A model generated the notes under the pieces. The model was given only the letters and a program-made list of their open reading frames with translations, did not search any database and was not told the DNA's origin. A stretch of DNA of 64,000 nt from Filosporella fistucella (taxonomy: Eukaryota; Ascomycota; Leotiomycetes; Helotiales). The DNA is taken from positions 124,001-188,000 of the forward strand of contig JAQJZZ010000013.1 of the NCBI GenBank assembly GCA_030077755.1. Reading direction: 5' to 3'. Shown here piece by piece: positions 24,944-36,848 of this stretch. Within the stretch, counting starts at the first letter, position 1; every line of letters starts with the position of its first letter. Position numbers and translations under genes: made by a program.

Positions 24944-26195
24944 ATGCCTGACCAAGGATACCCACAAACCGGCAAACGGTTCGAGCCAAAGAACATGCTC
25001 TTCCGCTACCTGGGAGACACCGGGCTCAAGGTCTCTGTCCTGGGTCTTGGTGGCTGGCTCACCTACGGCAGTGACAACGGTGTCAAGGAAGTTGAGCAAA
25101 CGGCGGAATGTCTGCAAGAAGCTTGGGACCACGGCATCAATTTCTTTGATACAGCTGAGATTTACGCCGAGGGCAAGAGTGAAATCATTATGGGCAAGGC
25201 TCTCAAGAAGTGCAACTTTGAGAGAGATGATTATGTTATTACCACCAAATTGATGTTTGGTGACGGTAAGTCCCAAGTTGCAAATGGGGTGCCAAAAGTG
25301 GGGTGTGGAGCTGTACTGACTGTTGTGTAGGAAATGGATTCCCTAATAACCATGGCCTCTCAAGAAAACATATTATTGAGGGTATGAAGCGTTCTCTCAA
25401 GCGCCTCGAATTGGACTCTGTCGATGTAGTACGTACCCATTCAACCTTCTACTTGTCAAGCTCCACAACCCTTCTCCACCCCCGCCATCTCTCCAAAGCC
25501 CCCACTAATGTCCCCAGGTCTATGCCCACCGTGCTGATTTCTGGTGCACCCCAATGGAGGAAACTGTCCGCGCCTTCAACACTCTAATTCAACACGGCCA
25601 TGCCCATTACTGGGGAACCTCAGAATGGAGCGCCTTCGAGATCGAACACGCCCAACACATTGCCACAAAGCTCGGTCTCATTGGCCCCGTCGTCGAGCAG
25701 CCTCAATACAATATGCTTGTTCGCGACCGGTTTGAAGCCGAGTACGCCCCTCTTTATAAACTGTACAACTACGGAACCACGATCTGGAGTCCTCTATACC
25801 AAGGAATCCTGACTGGAAAATATAATGATGGTGTTCCATCTGATTCACGCTATGCTACCATTTCCAAAGACCAAGCTAGCATGTTCGATAAACCAGAAGT
25901 CAAAGAACAAATCGAGAAAGTGAGAAAATTGACAACAATCGCGGAGAAGCTTGGTGGAAGTGTAGGAAACTTGGCTCTGGCATGGGTAGTCAAGAATCCA
26001 AATGTTAGTGTGGCTATTCTAGGAGCTACCAAGGCCAGCCAGATCACGGAGAACGTGAAATGTTTGGATCTGCTGCCGAAGTTGACAGATGAGGTTATGG
26101 ATGAGATTGAGAAGGTGCTGGGCAACAAGCCAAAGATGCCTGGTCCTGCTACACCGAGCAGAGCGCAGATGACTTTGAATAAGGCACTGATGTGA
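24944..26195 (+). CDS. Aldo-keto reductase, Kv-channel beta-subunit type (AKR6-like)
   Basis: An NADPH-dependent aldo-keto reductase resembling voltage-gated potassium channel beta subunits, widespread in fungi as a soluble oxidoreductase. Exons 24944-25265, 25331-25428 and 25518-26195 give 365 residues. The catalytic tetrad is recognisable: Asp and Tyr in FFDTAEIYAEGKSE, Lys in ITTKLMF and the His in VVYAHRAD. The cofactor region includes EQPQYNML, WSPLYQGILTGKYNDG and LGATKASQITENVK. Intron 1 is in phase 1, intron 2 in phase 0. The gene ends 188 bases from the convergent Rqc2 gene and begins 238 bases after the transposon, which may affect its promoter. Confidence 0.92.
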
Positions 26196-26383
26196 GGGCA
26201 ACAACGAGGAGAGTGAGAAATTTATTGATGATTCAAAAGATGAGTGTTACTTCAGGTAGACAAAAACAAATGAAATAGCAATCAAAACCGTCAGGGATGG
26301 CACATGCAATCATGGGGCCAACAGAAATGAGGTGTGAGATCATCGTTTCTATTTTTTTGCACCAGCTAGGTACACATCTAAGT

Positions 26384-29300
26384 CTACCTCTGCTTTTTGC
26401 TTCCCTTTCCACTCCTCCCTTTTGACTGTGCCCCTTTACTTGCTGCTCCCGCTGAGCCTCCAGCCATCATTACCCTCACCTTCCCAACTGCAATTGTGTT
26501 GGTAACCTCTTCGACCTTCCACCCCTTAAGCAGCTCTACTTCTCTTGGCCACATTCTCTCCGTATCGGTAGAGCTCTCATCCACCTTGCCCTTCGACGAA
26601 GCATCAAACAACCAACGACTCATAATCTCTTTGGTCGCCTTTCCTTTCTTGACTGTACCTGGTTGTAGCTTGGCTTTATATTTGTACTTGCCCATTGCTG
26701 CCCATGGCGCACAAACAGGGATGGCTTCGAGGATTTCGTCGCCTTTCAAGGGTAATCCGACGAGCCCTTCAAAAGTCATTATCTTATCCTCTTCCCCCTC
26801 ATCTAGTATATCTTGTCCAGCTTCTAACATAGCTTTGCGGGTTTCTTCATGCTCGGCTGTCTCCTTCTGAGTTCGTTGATGTTGTGCTTTCCTCCGTTCC
26901 TTCTGGAATGCAAGCTCAGCTTCTCGCGCTGCCTTCGCCGCAGCTTCTGCTTTAGCTTTCTCGAATCCAGCTGAAGCACCGATGAGTTGTTGAGCCGCAA
27001 TTCGATCTTCCTCATCTTGGTCCTTGTATTTGTTGGCGATCTTCTTGGCTTTGCCTCGTTTGCCACGTTTTGCTGGAGTAGGTCCTTTGGATCCCGACTT
27101 TTGACTTGGAGTCTGTGTCCCAGAGGCTTGAGTGGTACCTGAAGGTATCTCATCATCGGATTGTGTGTCCAATTCTTCTGTGGTATCCGGCAATGTCTTC
27201 GATTCTTCATTAAAATTAAGGGTGGAAACTTCTTCAGTCAATTCATCCTCGTCGCCATCCGTTACAACTGGCTCAGCATTCTGCGATTGGAGGGGATTGA
27301 ATGTGGGAGCATTATCTTCCTCCTCCGAGTCGGTGTGATCTGCAACACTGTCGTTATCGTCCTCTACCCCAGGGACGTCGGTATCGGCCGCAGGTTGAGC
27401 GATAGATGCATCGTCAGCCGATGGCTCATCTTTAGGATCGTCCTGAAGCCTATGCTTCATATGTTTTGCCTTGCTCTCATCGCTGATCAGGAATAGCACA
27501 CCAAAACCCAGTAACAAAACAGCAGGCGGCAAAAAATTCTTCTTTCCTCTGACCATGAAGCTTCCTGTGGGAAGGAATTCTCCAGTGGGTGCTGACTTCG
27601 ATACTTGGTCGGCATTAACCCACCATGCTGACATTCCGGCTTTGGAATCCCAAGCCGACGAGCAAGCAACGGCAAGGGTTCCTGCCTGAGATAGCGTAGA
27701 GGGTGGAATTGGCGCATCCGGCGTCTTGGGGTTGTTCAAGATAATGACAGTAGCTGCGCCATGTAAATCAGCATGTACATATATGTCACCTTTCTTGAGA
27801 TATTTCTTGTAGAGCATCTCATTTTGCTGAGCGTCTTTGCCAGCAAGAACAAGATATCCATCAGATGATATAAACCAATTGAACTTCTCGAACCATAAGG
27901 CTTTGCGCATGGGTCGTAATATAGCCTTCTCTTGTTTTAGCCCCCTTTTGAGATCATGAGCAATTTTGGCTTCCTGGCTTTTCAGTGCCTTGGTTGACGA
28001 TTGCAAGGTCTTCTGCTCCTTTTCGGCAGCAGTCTTCTTCTGATCATAGTATTCTCTCGCATTTGCCCAGGGCGTTAGAGATAGGATGATATCGATCTTC
28101 AATCTATTATCAGCGGCTTTCTGCTTCGGCTGCTTTTCTTCCTCCTCGCTATCCGAAACATCACTATCAGTCTCGTAATTTGAATCATCGTCATCTTCAC
28201 CAAATTCTTCTTCGTCCAGAAGAAGGGTAATGGTGTTTTCCTCCAACTTTAACGGCAGCTTGATTATTGCAGCAACTGGGTTATGTCGCTTCTGCTCAAC
28301 TTCAATGAGCTTGCCAATCTCTACCCAGTCCATTCCTTGTGCTACAAGTCCATTGACAGCGTCCATGGCTTCCTGCACTCGCTCCGCATTGGCCTCAAGG
28401 GCTCCAGCCTTGCGGATATGTAGCTCTTGAATCTCCTGCAGGCCACCAAGTCGCTTTGCCTGGTCTTGTCGAGCCGCTTCGATCTTTCTTTTCGCATTTA
28501 GTTCGCGCTCTTGAAGTCGTGATTCCAGCTTTTGTCCTTCAATCGATGAGAAAAACTCGTCCACAGTTTTATTGAACCCTTGAAATTCCAGAAACACAGT
28601 CGCAGGGTCATCTTCGAATTGCCGTGGCCGGAAAGGATGGAAATCGTCGTAAATAATGAACTTCCGCGATTTTTGATCCTCGGTTGCATCTTCGTATCCG
28701 TCCTTTTTCTTTGCGATGATGTAACCCTTGGCTACTTCTGAGCTCGTGATTTCTTGTACAACCCTCTGTGCTTCTTGCAAAGACCGCATGAGATGGTCGA
28801 GGAGATTATCATTTTGTAATACTTCTGCTGGCTTCAAGGCTGAATCAAACTCTGTTATACGCATTGCATGATCTACCAACATGGGCGGAAATTCTGTGAT
28901 CGAAACAGCCAAAGCCTTCCTCAACAGATCGGCTTTCTTCTTAGGCTTCCTTCCAGCAACAAGCCCATCATCGCCTCTGTCCACGGCCTTCTGCAATGCT
29001 TCCTGTAGCCGCTGCTTGGTCAATGTTGGAATCCCTCCATAATTCTGTCTGTTGTCCAAAGAGTACTTCAAACCAACACGCTGCTCCTCCTGCCCCTCTC
29101 CCTCTGACACAATGCGCAGCAAGGCCAGAATATTCAATTCCTTATCTGTTAGGATGATGTTGCCGCTAGCAAAGAATTCCAAATATAATCGATACTGGCC
29201 ATCACTGAACTGAAACTCAAGGATTCGGTCTGTTCCAACCTGCGAAACAGCTGTGACTCGTCGTGTTTTTAGATATTTCCGCAGCCGCTGTACAAATACC

Positions 29301-29564
29301 GATGGCGCCGCTGCTGTGGCACGAGAGAACTCGGTGAGGTGGCATCGAAAGCCGGAGTCTATTACTATCTGCTGCTTGTTGTCTGGCTTTGCGAATTTGA
29401 CAAGGAAAATCTTTGATGAGAGGTCGTAGATATTCGAGACTCGGAGAGTGACGAGCGCATTTGACAATTCATGCGCAATAACCTAGGATTAATAAGCAAT
29501 TGCATATATCAGCTAGTTACACAGCAAATACCTTGACATCGAGAGATGAGAATCGTTGCTTCAT
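26384..29564 (-). CDS. RQC2: Rqc2/Tae2 (NEMF) ribosome quality control factor
   Basis: A subunit of the ribosome quality control complex. It binds stalled 60S particles with peptidyl-tRNA, recruits Ltn1 and adds C-terminal Ala/Thr tails. Exon 1 is 29532-29564 (MKQRFSSLDVK) and exon 2 is 26384-29482, separated by a 49-base intron; total 1043 residues, close to yeast Tae2. The N-terminal NFACT-N domain keeps the Asp at position 9 and an Asp-Arg pair at 96-97, equivalents of residues needed for tailing. Coiled-coil arms follow (about 300-530), then the NFACT-R block (WFEKFNWFISSDGYLVLAGKD, HADLHGA), an acidic linker with a basic KRGKRGKAKK patch, and the C-terminal NFACT-C domain. The short first exon is easily missed by gene finders. 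Confidence 0.95.
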
Positions 29565-31234
29565 CTTGCAGGATAGACGTGCAATGTTGTTTTGCAAAGT
29601 GGATTGTGGTGGGGTAAGTGTGTAATGTTTTTGATGATGTCTTTGTTGCACGATGTGTGTTGCCGAAGACCGTAGCTGGTGTATATATAGGTACTCCCTT
29701 GAGAAAGACACCCACAATCGTGCTCTGCCCTTGCTCACGGGGATTAATTTCAGGACATTATATCAAATTAATCTCTTTTTGTGCAGATAAATTAAATTCC
29801 TGGCGAAGTCTTATGTGCCGCTTCTCTTTCGATCCGTCTTTCAGAGTTTGGTTTTTTATGTTTATGCGCCGAGTTACCTGACTGGCAATTTGTCGCGTTT
29901 CATTGCAATGCACGTCGTCTCTATCTGATTTCTCCTTGCCTTGCCACGTGGAAGACGAAACAGAAGAAAACCTGATAACAAATGAAACGAGCGGAAGTAC
30001 TCTGCTGTTTGTTCAAGGTCTTTTGTCTTGAGCCTTTCATATGTACCCACCTGTACGCAGTAAATGCCGCATTGGCAATCAATCACCCTGAAACTCAAAT
30101 TAGTTAATCACCCCAAGCCCCTTCTCCATAGAACCCCTTTGATTGGAAATATTGCCAATATGTCGTCAGATTACAGAGAGAGGACACGTCAAGAGGAGTA
30201 TTTTTGGGCCGCCCCCAACAAACCAGTCATTCCGAGCAAAAGTTTCGGAGGCTTTGGTTAGGAGGAAATACCACATATTCTGACATGTAAATTTGCAAAG
30301 TCTTTTAGAGAGTGGAACTCTGCCTAGTTTTTGCGACTCAGGTCAAGGAGCTGAAGATCTATCTGTTCTGCCTGACGACAGCCACAATATCTAAATGAGA
30401 TTGAAGCTGAATGGTACCGTTATTTTTCGCCAAAAAGTACCGCTCGCTTCTACATTGATAAAACCATATTTCAAGCAAGTACAATAATTCCATAATGTCC
30501 CTAAGGGTAGCCTTTGGTAAAGAATAGGTACACAAAGAAGACTGTTGAAAGATATGAGCTGTCTACCTGCCTCTAGATTCCATCTCCAGTAGCATGAGTT
30601 GTCATTTGAAATGTGGATGAATACAAGCACTTTCCATTCCAGGGCAGCCAGTGATTAAGACAAACAACTTCGGCGTTATCCCGAAAATGAAGCTATTTAC
30701 CATAGTGTAGATAATCTTCTGGCATGGGGAAGTCGCCATCCTTGTTCATGGAATTGACTTGCCCGCTCAAGACTGCAGTGCATGGCACAAATATTCAGGC
30801 CCGCGTCCAGCAGTCATTGCAACATATCACAAGCTTTAGAGCGTAATTATACTTCTTCCGCTACCTCCAGCGCCCCCCGCTCACCTCTTCCAGCTTCGGG
30901 CCAGTCCAAGATCCAAAGACCACACGCTCTCCATTCGTTCCCCTCCATCTTCCAAAACCAACCTTGTGGGCCACCAGGAGCGTCCTCCGTTCACTCCTTC
31001 CAAAATCTCATCAGCCGAAGATCTAGAAATCACGCACGCTCTATCTAATCTCCCCTTGAGCTTCCATAGTCGACATATCCCGCCACCCTGAGTGTTCTAC
31101 GCTCGCCTCTCTCAATACCACACCAACCCTTAAGCCAAAAATCACGCACCCTCTATCCAGTCTTCTTGGGCCTCCAAAAATCAACTTCAAGTCACAATCG
31201 GAATCGGAATGGGCAAGGGCGAGTCTAACTCAAT
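29565..31234. other. Intergenic between Rqc2 and the first 2EXR gene
   Basis: 1.7 kb holding divergent promoters. A 33-codon frame at 30161-30262 (MSSDYRERTRQEEYF...) is too short to support. The right part carries a degenerate tandem repeat, listed separately. Confidence 0.5.
30879..31183 (+). repeat. Three degenerate ~110-base tandem units in the leader of a 2EXR gene
   Basis: Units near 30879-30960, 30988-31072 and 31100-31183 share the order: cCTCacCTCT-like start, then (ccac/atcac)gca(c/g)gctctat, then a ttcc/cttg-rich end. The clearest pair is aatcacgcacgctctatct at 31027 and aatcacgcaccctctatcc about 112 bases on. Pyrimidine-rich throughout. Confidence 0.5.
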
Positions 31235-32233
31235 ATGAGCACACTTCCAATGACACCGTCCCCAATGTTGCGCTTGAGTGTAGAAGTTCAGGAGATGATA
31301 TGGGAGGCAGCACTACCTCAGCCCCGGACAGTCGAAGTGCGCTTTGGTGTCCTTGAGTGGGTAGTGGATGGCGACAAGGCATCGTGGCAGCCAGCCCCCG
31401 AAATGACAGCTACAATAGCAGCGGAGAGCCACATTTTTCTTGAGCCCTCTCTCACTACCTCCCTTGGCAATCCTTCTTCCTCGACCCCGGGCAAACGTAT
31501 CTTCAAGTATGGCATCTACAAATGTGGCTCCTGGCCCAAATCTAATCTGGACAGCCTGCTTCATGTCTGTTACTTGTCTCGAAAGGTTGTGCTCCGACAT
31601 TATTCGCTATTCTTCGACCACAATCTCAGTCCAAACTTTCTGTTTTCTTCCACGAAAGACACGCTGTTCTTCAATAACCAGGATGTAATGAATCTCGCAT
31701 TGAATCATCGAGATGGGCGCGCCTTGAAAGACTGTGTGCTGGCAGGGCTAGCCAAAGTCCACCAGCTAGCCACTAAGTATTGGGGAGGAGTGCCATATGT
31801 CAAGTCATGTCCTACGCTGCAAATATTAACTCTAGTCAGCGGTATCCACGCCCCCGATGATTCTGGTCTAGATTTCCTCCCCCCACTTCATACAAGTATC
31901 GACCGCGCTATTGTGCACTACTCGTCCGATATCACAAAAATCTCGCACTACCTGTGGAATAAGAACCAAGAAAAACTCAAGTCACGCCTTGAATGGCAAG
32001 TCAACGAGGCCCGAGATGAAATGGAAGGGATGTTAGAGATGAAGGGAAACACTGCTCTTCACTTTGAAATCCGCTTGGGTTGGCTTGTAGGTAAAGAAGC
32101 TCGGTCAAAGTTGGAGGGACATAGAGAGGCTTATGAAAAGAAATACCTTCAATGGGTTGCTACACAGGGCGAAACGCAGCGAGGAACAACAAAGGGGGAC
32201 GAAAAGGCCAGCGAAATGGAGCCGGAGAGCTAG
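31235..32233 (+). CDS. 2EXR-domain protein (first of three)
   Basis: A 332-residue single-exon protein of the fungal 2EXR family (PF20150), which opens with an F-box-like helix. The hallmark is LRLSVEVQEMIWEAALPQPRTVEVRF split over residues 12-36, followed by the second half (LLHVCYLSRKVVLRHYSLFF) and the DTLFF strand. The function of 2EXR proteins is unknown. The start is the first in-frame ATG of a long pyrimidine-rich leader, and MTPSPML (residue 6) could also start. The C-terminal 70 residues are charged. It lies tandem with a second 2EXR gene 670 bases downstream, suggesting local duplication followed by divergence. Confidence 0.82.
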   Translation: MSTLPMTPSPMLRLSVEVQEMIWEAALPQPRTVEVRFGVLEWVVDGDKASWQPAPEMTATIAAESHIFLEPSLTTSLGNPSSSTPGKRIFKYGIYKCGSWPKSNLDSLLHVCYLSRKVVLRHYSLFFDHNLSPNFLFSSTKDTLFFNNQDVMNLALNHRDGRALKDCVLAGLAKVHQLATKYWGGVPYVKSCPTLQILTLVSGIHAPDDSGLDFLPPLHTSIDRAIVHYSSDITKISHYLWNKNQEKLKSRLEWQVNEARDEMEGMLEMKGNTALHFEIRLGWLVGKEARSKLEGHREAYEKKYLQWVATQGETQRGTTKGDEKASEMEPES

Positions 32234-32902
32234 GAGGGCATGAATACTGGGAATTTGTATTTGGGGAAGAGTAGTCGTCTTTTTGTCGCCTCGAGTGTTC
32301 GGTTGAATAATGTGGCTGGTTCAGATGGTTGCTTCCAGAGCTGATGTATGTATTTGAGAAGCATCAGCAGCACCAGTACTCCCTCTCTCTTTCACTCTCT
32401 TCTCGCCCTTCCTTTAATGGCTAGTTCTAGAGCCGGTGAATGCTCGTAAGACCCGTACAGATAGTAAAATCAAGCTTTCTACTTCATTTCTTAGAATGCC
32501 GGAGTGTTAAAGTGGCTTGAGTTTCCCCGATCAGTTGAACTATAGTGCCTCTTTTTCTTCCCTTTGTAGATATCACGTAGGCAGCGCTATACTTAGTCAC
32601 CCAGTGCCTCAGCCCATCCCTTCGGCTTCGATCCTTGCGGTCTGCTCGATCGCTTCAAATCCTTTCAGCTCCATTCAAACAACTACACAAAAACACATTG
32701 AGCCAACTCCACAAAGCTCTTCATCCTTTCAACAGATTCCACAATCTTTCGAGTGCTATTATTGCAAGACTAAACACGTCGCTCCTCCGAGCCACCTCGT
32801 CACGCCGTTCGTTTACTTCGAGCATCGCCTCCTCTTTCAAGCCCACTCTTCCCAAACTTCCAACAACTCGAGCGGAGACAAATCATCCTAACAGCCTTCA
32901 TC
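32234..32902. other. Spacer between tandem 2EXR genes
   Basis: 669 bases. The second half is a C/T-rich leader with open frames but no family resemblance; it probably represents the 5' UTR of the next gene, like the one before the first 2EXR gene. Confidence 0.45.
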
Positions 32903-34030
32903 ATGAACACTAGCTCGACGAATCGTAGCTCTGACACGTTCCACCCCTTCCCTCGATTGCCAAGCGAGCTTCGAACCCAAATTTGGGAAGACGTATTGCC
33001 AGACGAGCGTATCATTGAAGTCCGGTTTGTCATGTTTGAGTGGGAGGAAGATGAACATGGCAAAGGATCATGGAAGTCACCAATCCGTTTGGCCGGAGAT
33101 ACACCGATGAGCATTATAATCAACAAACCTTTCAACAACTCACCTCCTTCCCCTGCACTGGAGGCTCCGGAAAGCAGAGATGTCAATGACGAAGAACAGC
33201 TTGAGGAGCAAGAAGAGATTGAGGAGCAAGGGGAGATTGAGGATGAAGAAAAGATTGAGGACGAAGAAGAGATTGAGGACGAAGAAGAGATTGAGGACCA
33301 AGGAGAGATTGAGGAGCGTGTTATCAGGGAGCGAGTAGGCATGGTAGCTATCACCCAAAAGCTCGCTATGCCCTACGTGTGCCGAGAGTCTCGTAGAGTT
33401 GCCCTTCAAGTCTATACTCCCTTGTTTCCTCGACAAATCAAGCCAAACATGTTGATCTCATTTGAGCACGACACTTTATTCGTCAGAGACCATCATGGAC
33501 TGGAAAAATTGTCGCCTTTGACGCGCCATCTTGTATCCTTTGACAGGGTTCAAAAGCTCGCTATCGATATTGGAGACTACGACCAGGTGTGTGATATCGT
33601 CAAGTACTTTCCAAATATCAAAGATCTTTTGTTGGTCACGACGAAGCAGCCGACTCAAATTCTCAGTCTGGACCTCGTCTTCATGGAATCAGTCCCATTG
33701 ACATCATACATGGATTTCAGAGAGTACATGGTGCACTACCGATCTGAGTTCAATCAATTCAAGGATAATTTCTTTAAGCAGAACCTACGAAGGGGCGCAA
33801 GAGAATGGGAGGAGTTACACAGCTCAATCAAGTCCACCCTCCAACGTAAGATGGGGCCAAATGGAAATGCAAAGTACAAGCTCTACGGTCAACTGGACGT
33901 CGCCAACCTGAACACAGACCTGAAGATGATCGTCACCAGAAATGACAAGAGGAATGCGGAAATTTACAAGGCACAATACGAGGAGAGACGTCAACGATGG
34001 GCTGCTGCTCGCGCTGCTCGTACCGTCTGA
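32903..34030 (+). CDS. 2EXR-domain protein with acidic hexapeptide repeats (second of three)
   Basis: A 375-residue single-exon 2EXR protein. Residues 15-42 hold the motif FPRLPSELRTQIWEDVLP and IIEVRFVMFEW. The core continues in MPYVCRESRRVALQVYTPLF and FEHDTLFVRD, with FPNIKDLLLV further on. Between residues 100 and 136 an insertion of six acidic hexapeptides (EEQEEI, EDEEEI and variants) separates the two halves of the domain; the DNA there is an 18-base minisatellite. Domain order matches the first 2EXR gene, so the pair is probably an old tandem duplication. Biochemical role unknown. Confidence 0.83.
   Translation: MNTSSTNRSSDTFHPFPRLPSELRTQIWEDVLPDERIIEVRFVMFEWEEDEHGKGSWKSPIRLAGDTPMSIIINKPFNNSPPSPALEAPESRDVNDEEQLEEQEEIEEQGEIEDEEKIEDEEEIEDEEEIEDQGEIEERVIRERVGMVAITQKLAMPYVCRESRRVALQVYTPLFPRQIKPNMLISFEHDTLFVRDHHGLEKLSPLTRHLVSFDRVQKLAIDIGDYDQVCDIVKYFPNIKDLLLVTTKQPTQILSLDLVFMESVPLTSYMDFREYMVHYRSEFNQFKDNFFKQNLRRGAREWEELHSSIKSTLQRKMGPNGNAKYKLYGQLDVANLNTDLKMIVTRNDKRNAEIYKAQYEERRQRWAAARAARTV
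33203..33310 (+). repeat. 18-base minisatellite inside the second 2EXR gene
   Basis: Six units of gagga(g/c/t)(c/g)aagaagagatt with point differences, followed by a partial seventh. Two adjacent units (33257-33292) are identical, a sign of recent copying. Each unit adds six acidic residues without changing frame. Confidence 0.92.
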
Positions 34031-34621
34031 AGGAGATTAAGGACAGCAGTATGGATGATGTCAGAGAAGATCTTAATGCGAGGGTCCGAGGGGGAAATTG
34101 TCAGTGTATAGGCTCGCCAAAAAAAACAAAAAAACAGACACTATACACATGTTTAATGTTTGTAGCAATATTTTGCATGGCTCGTTTGGTCGGGATGTTG
34201 GAATGAAGCACAATGGGGAATGTTTGGACAGACAGTGCGGCCGACCCTTGTAGGATAAGTATTTGGGGGCAAGCTCAAGTCTCGGGTGATTTTTTCCCCT
34301 TCGGACAGCGTAGCTCGATATCCAGCAGAATGTATGTATTCCATGTAGGGTACCCCAAGGTTGCTACTTAGTGCTTATTGTGATTCCAAATGGTATGTCC
34401 TTTTTGTGCAGAGAAATCCACGCAAGATCAGCGCCTGTGACTCATTATGTCAAGCAAGCTTACTCCTGTGGAGATAATCATGCTAAACCCGGGCACTCCC
34501 AGTGGATTTCGAAATGCATGTCTTGCCGCAAAAATATATAACAAGGAGAATGCCAAGAGTGTATGCCCACAGTCAAGTTAAAGCTCTGCACTTTTTTATT
34601 GAGTATAAAAAGTTAATCACA
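34031..34621. other. Spacer
   Basis: 591 bases between the second 2EXR gene and the NmrA-type gene. No gene is seen. A TATAAAA lies at 34605, only 17 bases before the chosen ATG, too close to be a normal TATA box. Confidence 0.45.
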
Positions 34622-35644
34622 ATGTCTTCAATCAAGAACGTTTTAGTTGCAGGAGTATGGAGACTGACTCTTGCTCCCATCGTTTTGAGCGAAGCTAATA
34701 CTCGAACAGGCTTCAGGAAACCTAGGCCCAGTCATCGTTCAATCCCTTATCGCCTCCAACTTTAATGTTACCATTCTCACACGGTCATCCACATCGCCAA
34801 ATTCCTTCCCCAACACCAAAATAGTTCAGACAGATTACTCTGCAGACTCTCTGGCTACAGCATTCAAGGACCAAGATGCTGTTATATCCGCCATCGGACC
34901 TATTGGAACCATGCTCCAGACTGCACTGATTGATGCAGCTGTAAATGCAAAAGTGAAGCGATTCATCCCAAGCGACTTTGCGTTCGATACCCCGAATCTC
35001 GAGGGGAGCGACATCGAGAAACAGCTGCCATTATTATACATGCGCATCAAACCCAAAACCGTCATTCTGAAATATTTAATTCAAAAAGCAAAAGAGAGTC
35101 CTGAGTTCACTTGGACTGCTATCGGAGGCGGACCACTATTCGATTGGGTATGTTCGCAATATTTGAAAGCAAGAACAAGCAATGGAAACTAAATCAAAAT
35201 GCACAGACGCTCAAGACAGGCTTTCTAGGACTGTCATTAGCATCGCAAGAAGCCATCATCACTGATTCTGGCAACGAATTATACCCTACTATCACCATAG
35301 CCCAAACTGCCCGAGCAGCAGCTGCTGTTCTCAGCAAGGAAAATGAAACCAAAAATAAATACTACAACATCGCCTCTTTCATCGCCTCGCAAAATCAAAT
35401 TGTAACCGCATGTGAGAAAGCTGCAGGACAGAAATGGAAGGTTGAGCATACGACCTCTGAAGAGAGACTTCAACAAGGAACTGAAAAGCTGGAGAAGGGT
35501 GATATCAGAGGTATCGGGAATATGTGGAGTTTTTGGTGCAGTAATGGTGGAAAGGGAAGGCCTGTCAGCAAAGATGAGTTGGCGAATGATTTTCTGGGCT
35601 TGCCGGAGGAGGATATGGTGGAGGTTGTGAAGGAACTTTTGTAG
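34622..35644 (+). CDS. NmrA-like / isoflavone-reductase-type NAD(P)-binding protein
   Basis: A 302-residue atypical short-chain reductase of the NmrA/PCBER/isoflavone reductase group. Exons 34622-34654, 34710-35147 and 35207-35644 join in phase 0. The tiny first exon plus exon 2 give VLVAGASGNLGP, the glycine-rich dinucleotide motif, which confirms the first intron. AVISAIGP, RFIPSDFAFDT and FTWTAIGGGPLFDW are typical of the family. The usual active-site Lys of true isoflavone reductases is not evident, so the role may be sensing rather than catalysis. Substrate unknown. No obvious operon-like partner; neighbours are a 2EXR gene and the FMN oxidase. Confidence 0.87.
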
Positions 35645-36848
35645 CTGGTGGTGTGACCGCTTGACCGACGAGTAACCTCTCCCTTACTTTTTGGGTCACT
35701 ACGCTGCTTCTGTCCCGTTTCTCTGCAAGAGAGTGAGAAAAGGTATTCAGATAACGAATACTACCACATGCTGCTTTGAAAACATTTTATCCCAATCGTC
35801 ATCGAAAAACTTTCTTCGCTCGATCTTCCGGCTCCCACGACCCAACTGATTTGTAAAAGTTAACTTTAAATTTCTCGGGGGGAGTGATCACCTCATCTCC
35901 CTCGCTGAATATTCATTCTTGGTTGCCCAAGCGAGAGAAAGATCTGATGTCACCTTCTCGAAGAGATTGAGACAGCGGGGATCGCCAAGATCAGACCCAA
36001 GGATCAAAGTGCCCTTTTGTTTCCCTGCATTTTCGGAGCCGATGTTAGTGCGAAACGACGGCGTATATAACGTTTTTCGACTGCCGGGATCAATGTAGCT
36101 GCCAATTGCTTGGAAAGTTCTGCTTGGCAGCCCTTCATACGTATGAAAGGGGCTGTGTCTCCGATTCGAGTGGTAGTGAAGTGCTTGCCGTACGGTGATG
36201 TCGGATACAGTGAAGAGACAGGAAGGTAGTGTTCCTCCAACTATGGTTGGACGACGATGCATTGGGAAATTCTCGCCTCGAATTTGTGTCTTGTCGATTG
36301 TAGAAACAAAGCAATGGCTTAATATCAGGACAGAGCGGCATTACTTCTACGACTGATGCGGTAAAAACGTACTGGAATTTGACGTGTGTATTTATTTTAT
36401 GGGACATTCCCGAATAATCTCCCTGTCTGTGCGGACCGAAATGTGTTTCAATACTAGCCGTTCATCTGATCTGATAAGATGTACCCGATAGCCAGCAGAA
36501 AGCAGCGCTGGCAGGTGTCATGTAGAAAGAGGCAGTGCAGGTTCAGGGTTCTGGTTCCTTGCATCGGGCAAATAATCGGCACCAAAAGTCTAAATAGCGG
36601 GTACAGTGGGCAGACTCCCTACGACCAGACCACTGACTATGGACGCCAAGAGCCATTGCAAAGGTTCTTCTAGTAAACCCGCAACCCATTGTGACGGCTG
36701 CCAAGATGGAAACAATTTGCATGTTCCTGCTGAAGGCGGATGTGGGATAATGAAGGGTGATGAGGGGGAGACAGGTTGGATATAAGAGAGGAGCACATAT
36801 CCTGACTCAATGGAACTTTGCATCTACTAACTCATACATTCTTTCAAA
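35645..36848. other. Intergenic, promoter of the FMN oxidase
   Basis: 1.2 kb with no supported gene. Minus-strand frames of up to 124 codons overlap one another and show no motif. The right end has a TATA box. Confidence 0.5.
36781..36786 (+). promoter_or_regulatory. TATA box of the secreted FMN oxidase
   Basis: TATAAG lies 68 bases before the ATG at 36849 in a short leader. Position and sequence fit a core promoter. Confidence 0.5.

Noticed and set aside
30161..30262. 33-codon frame (MSSDYRERTRQEEYF...)
   Set aside because: Too short and not recognised; could be real only with transcript or conservation support.
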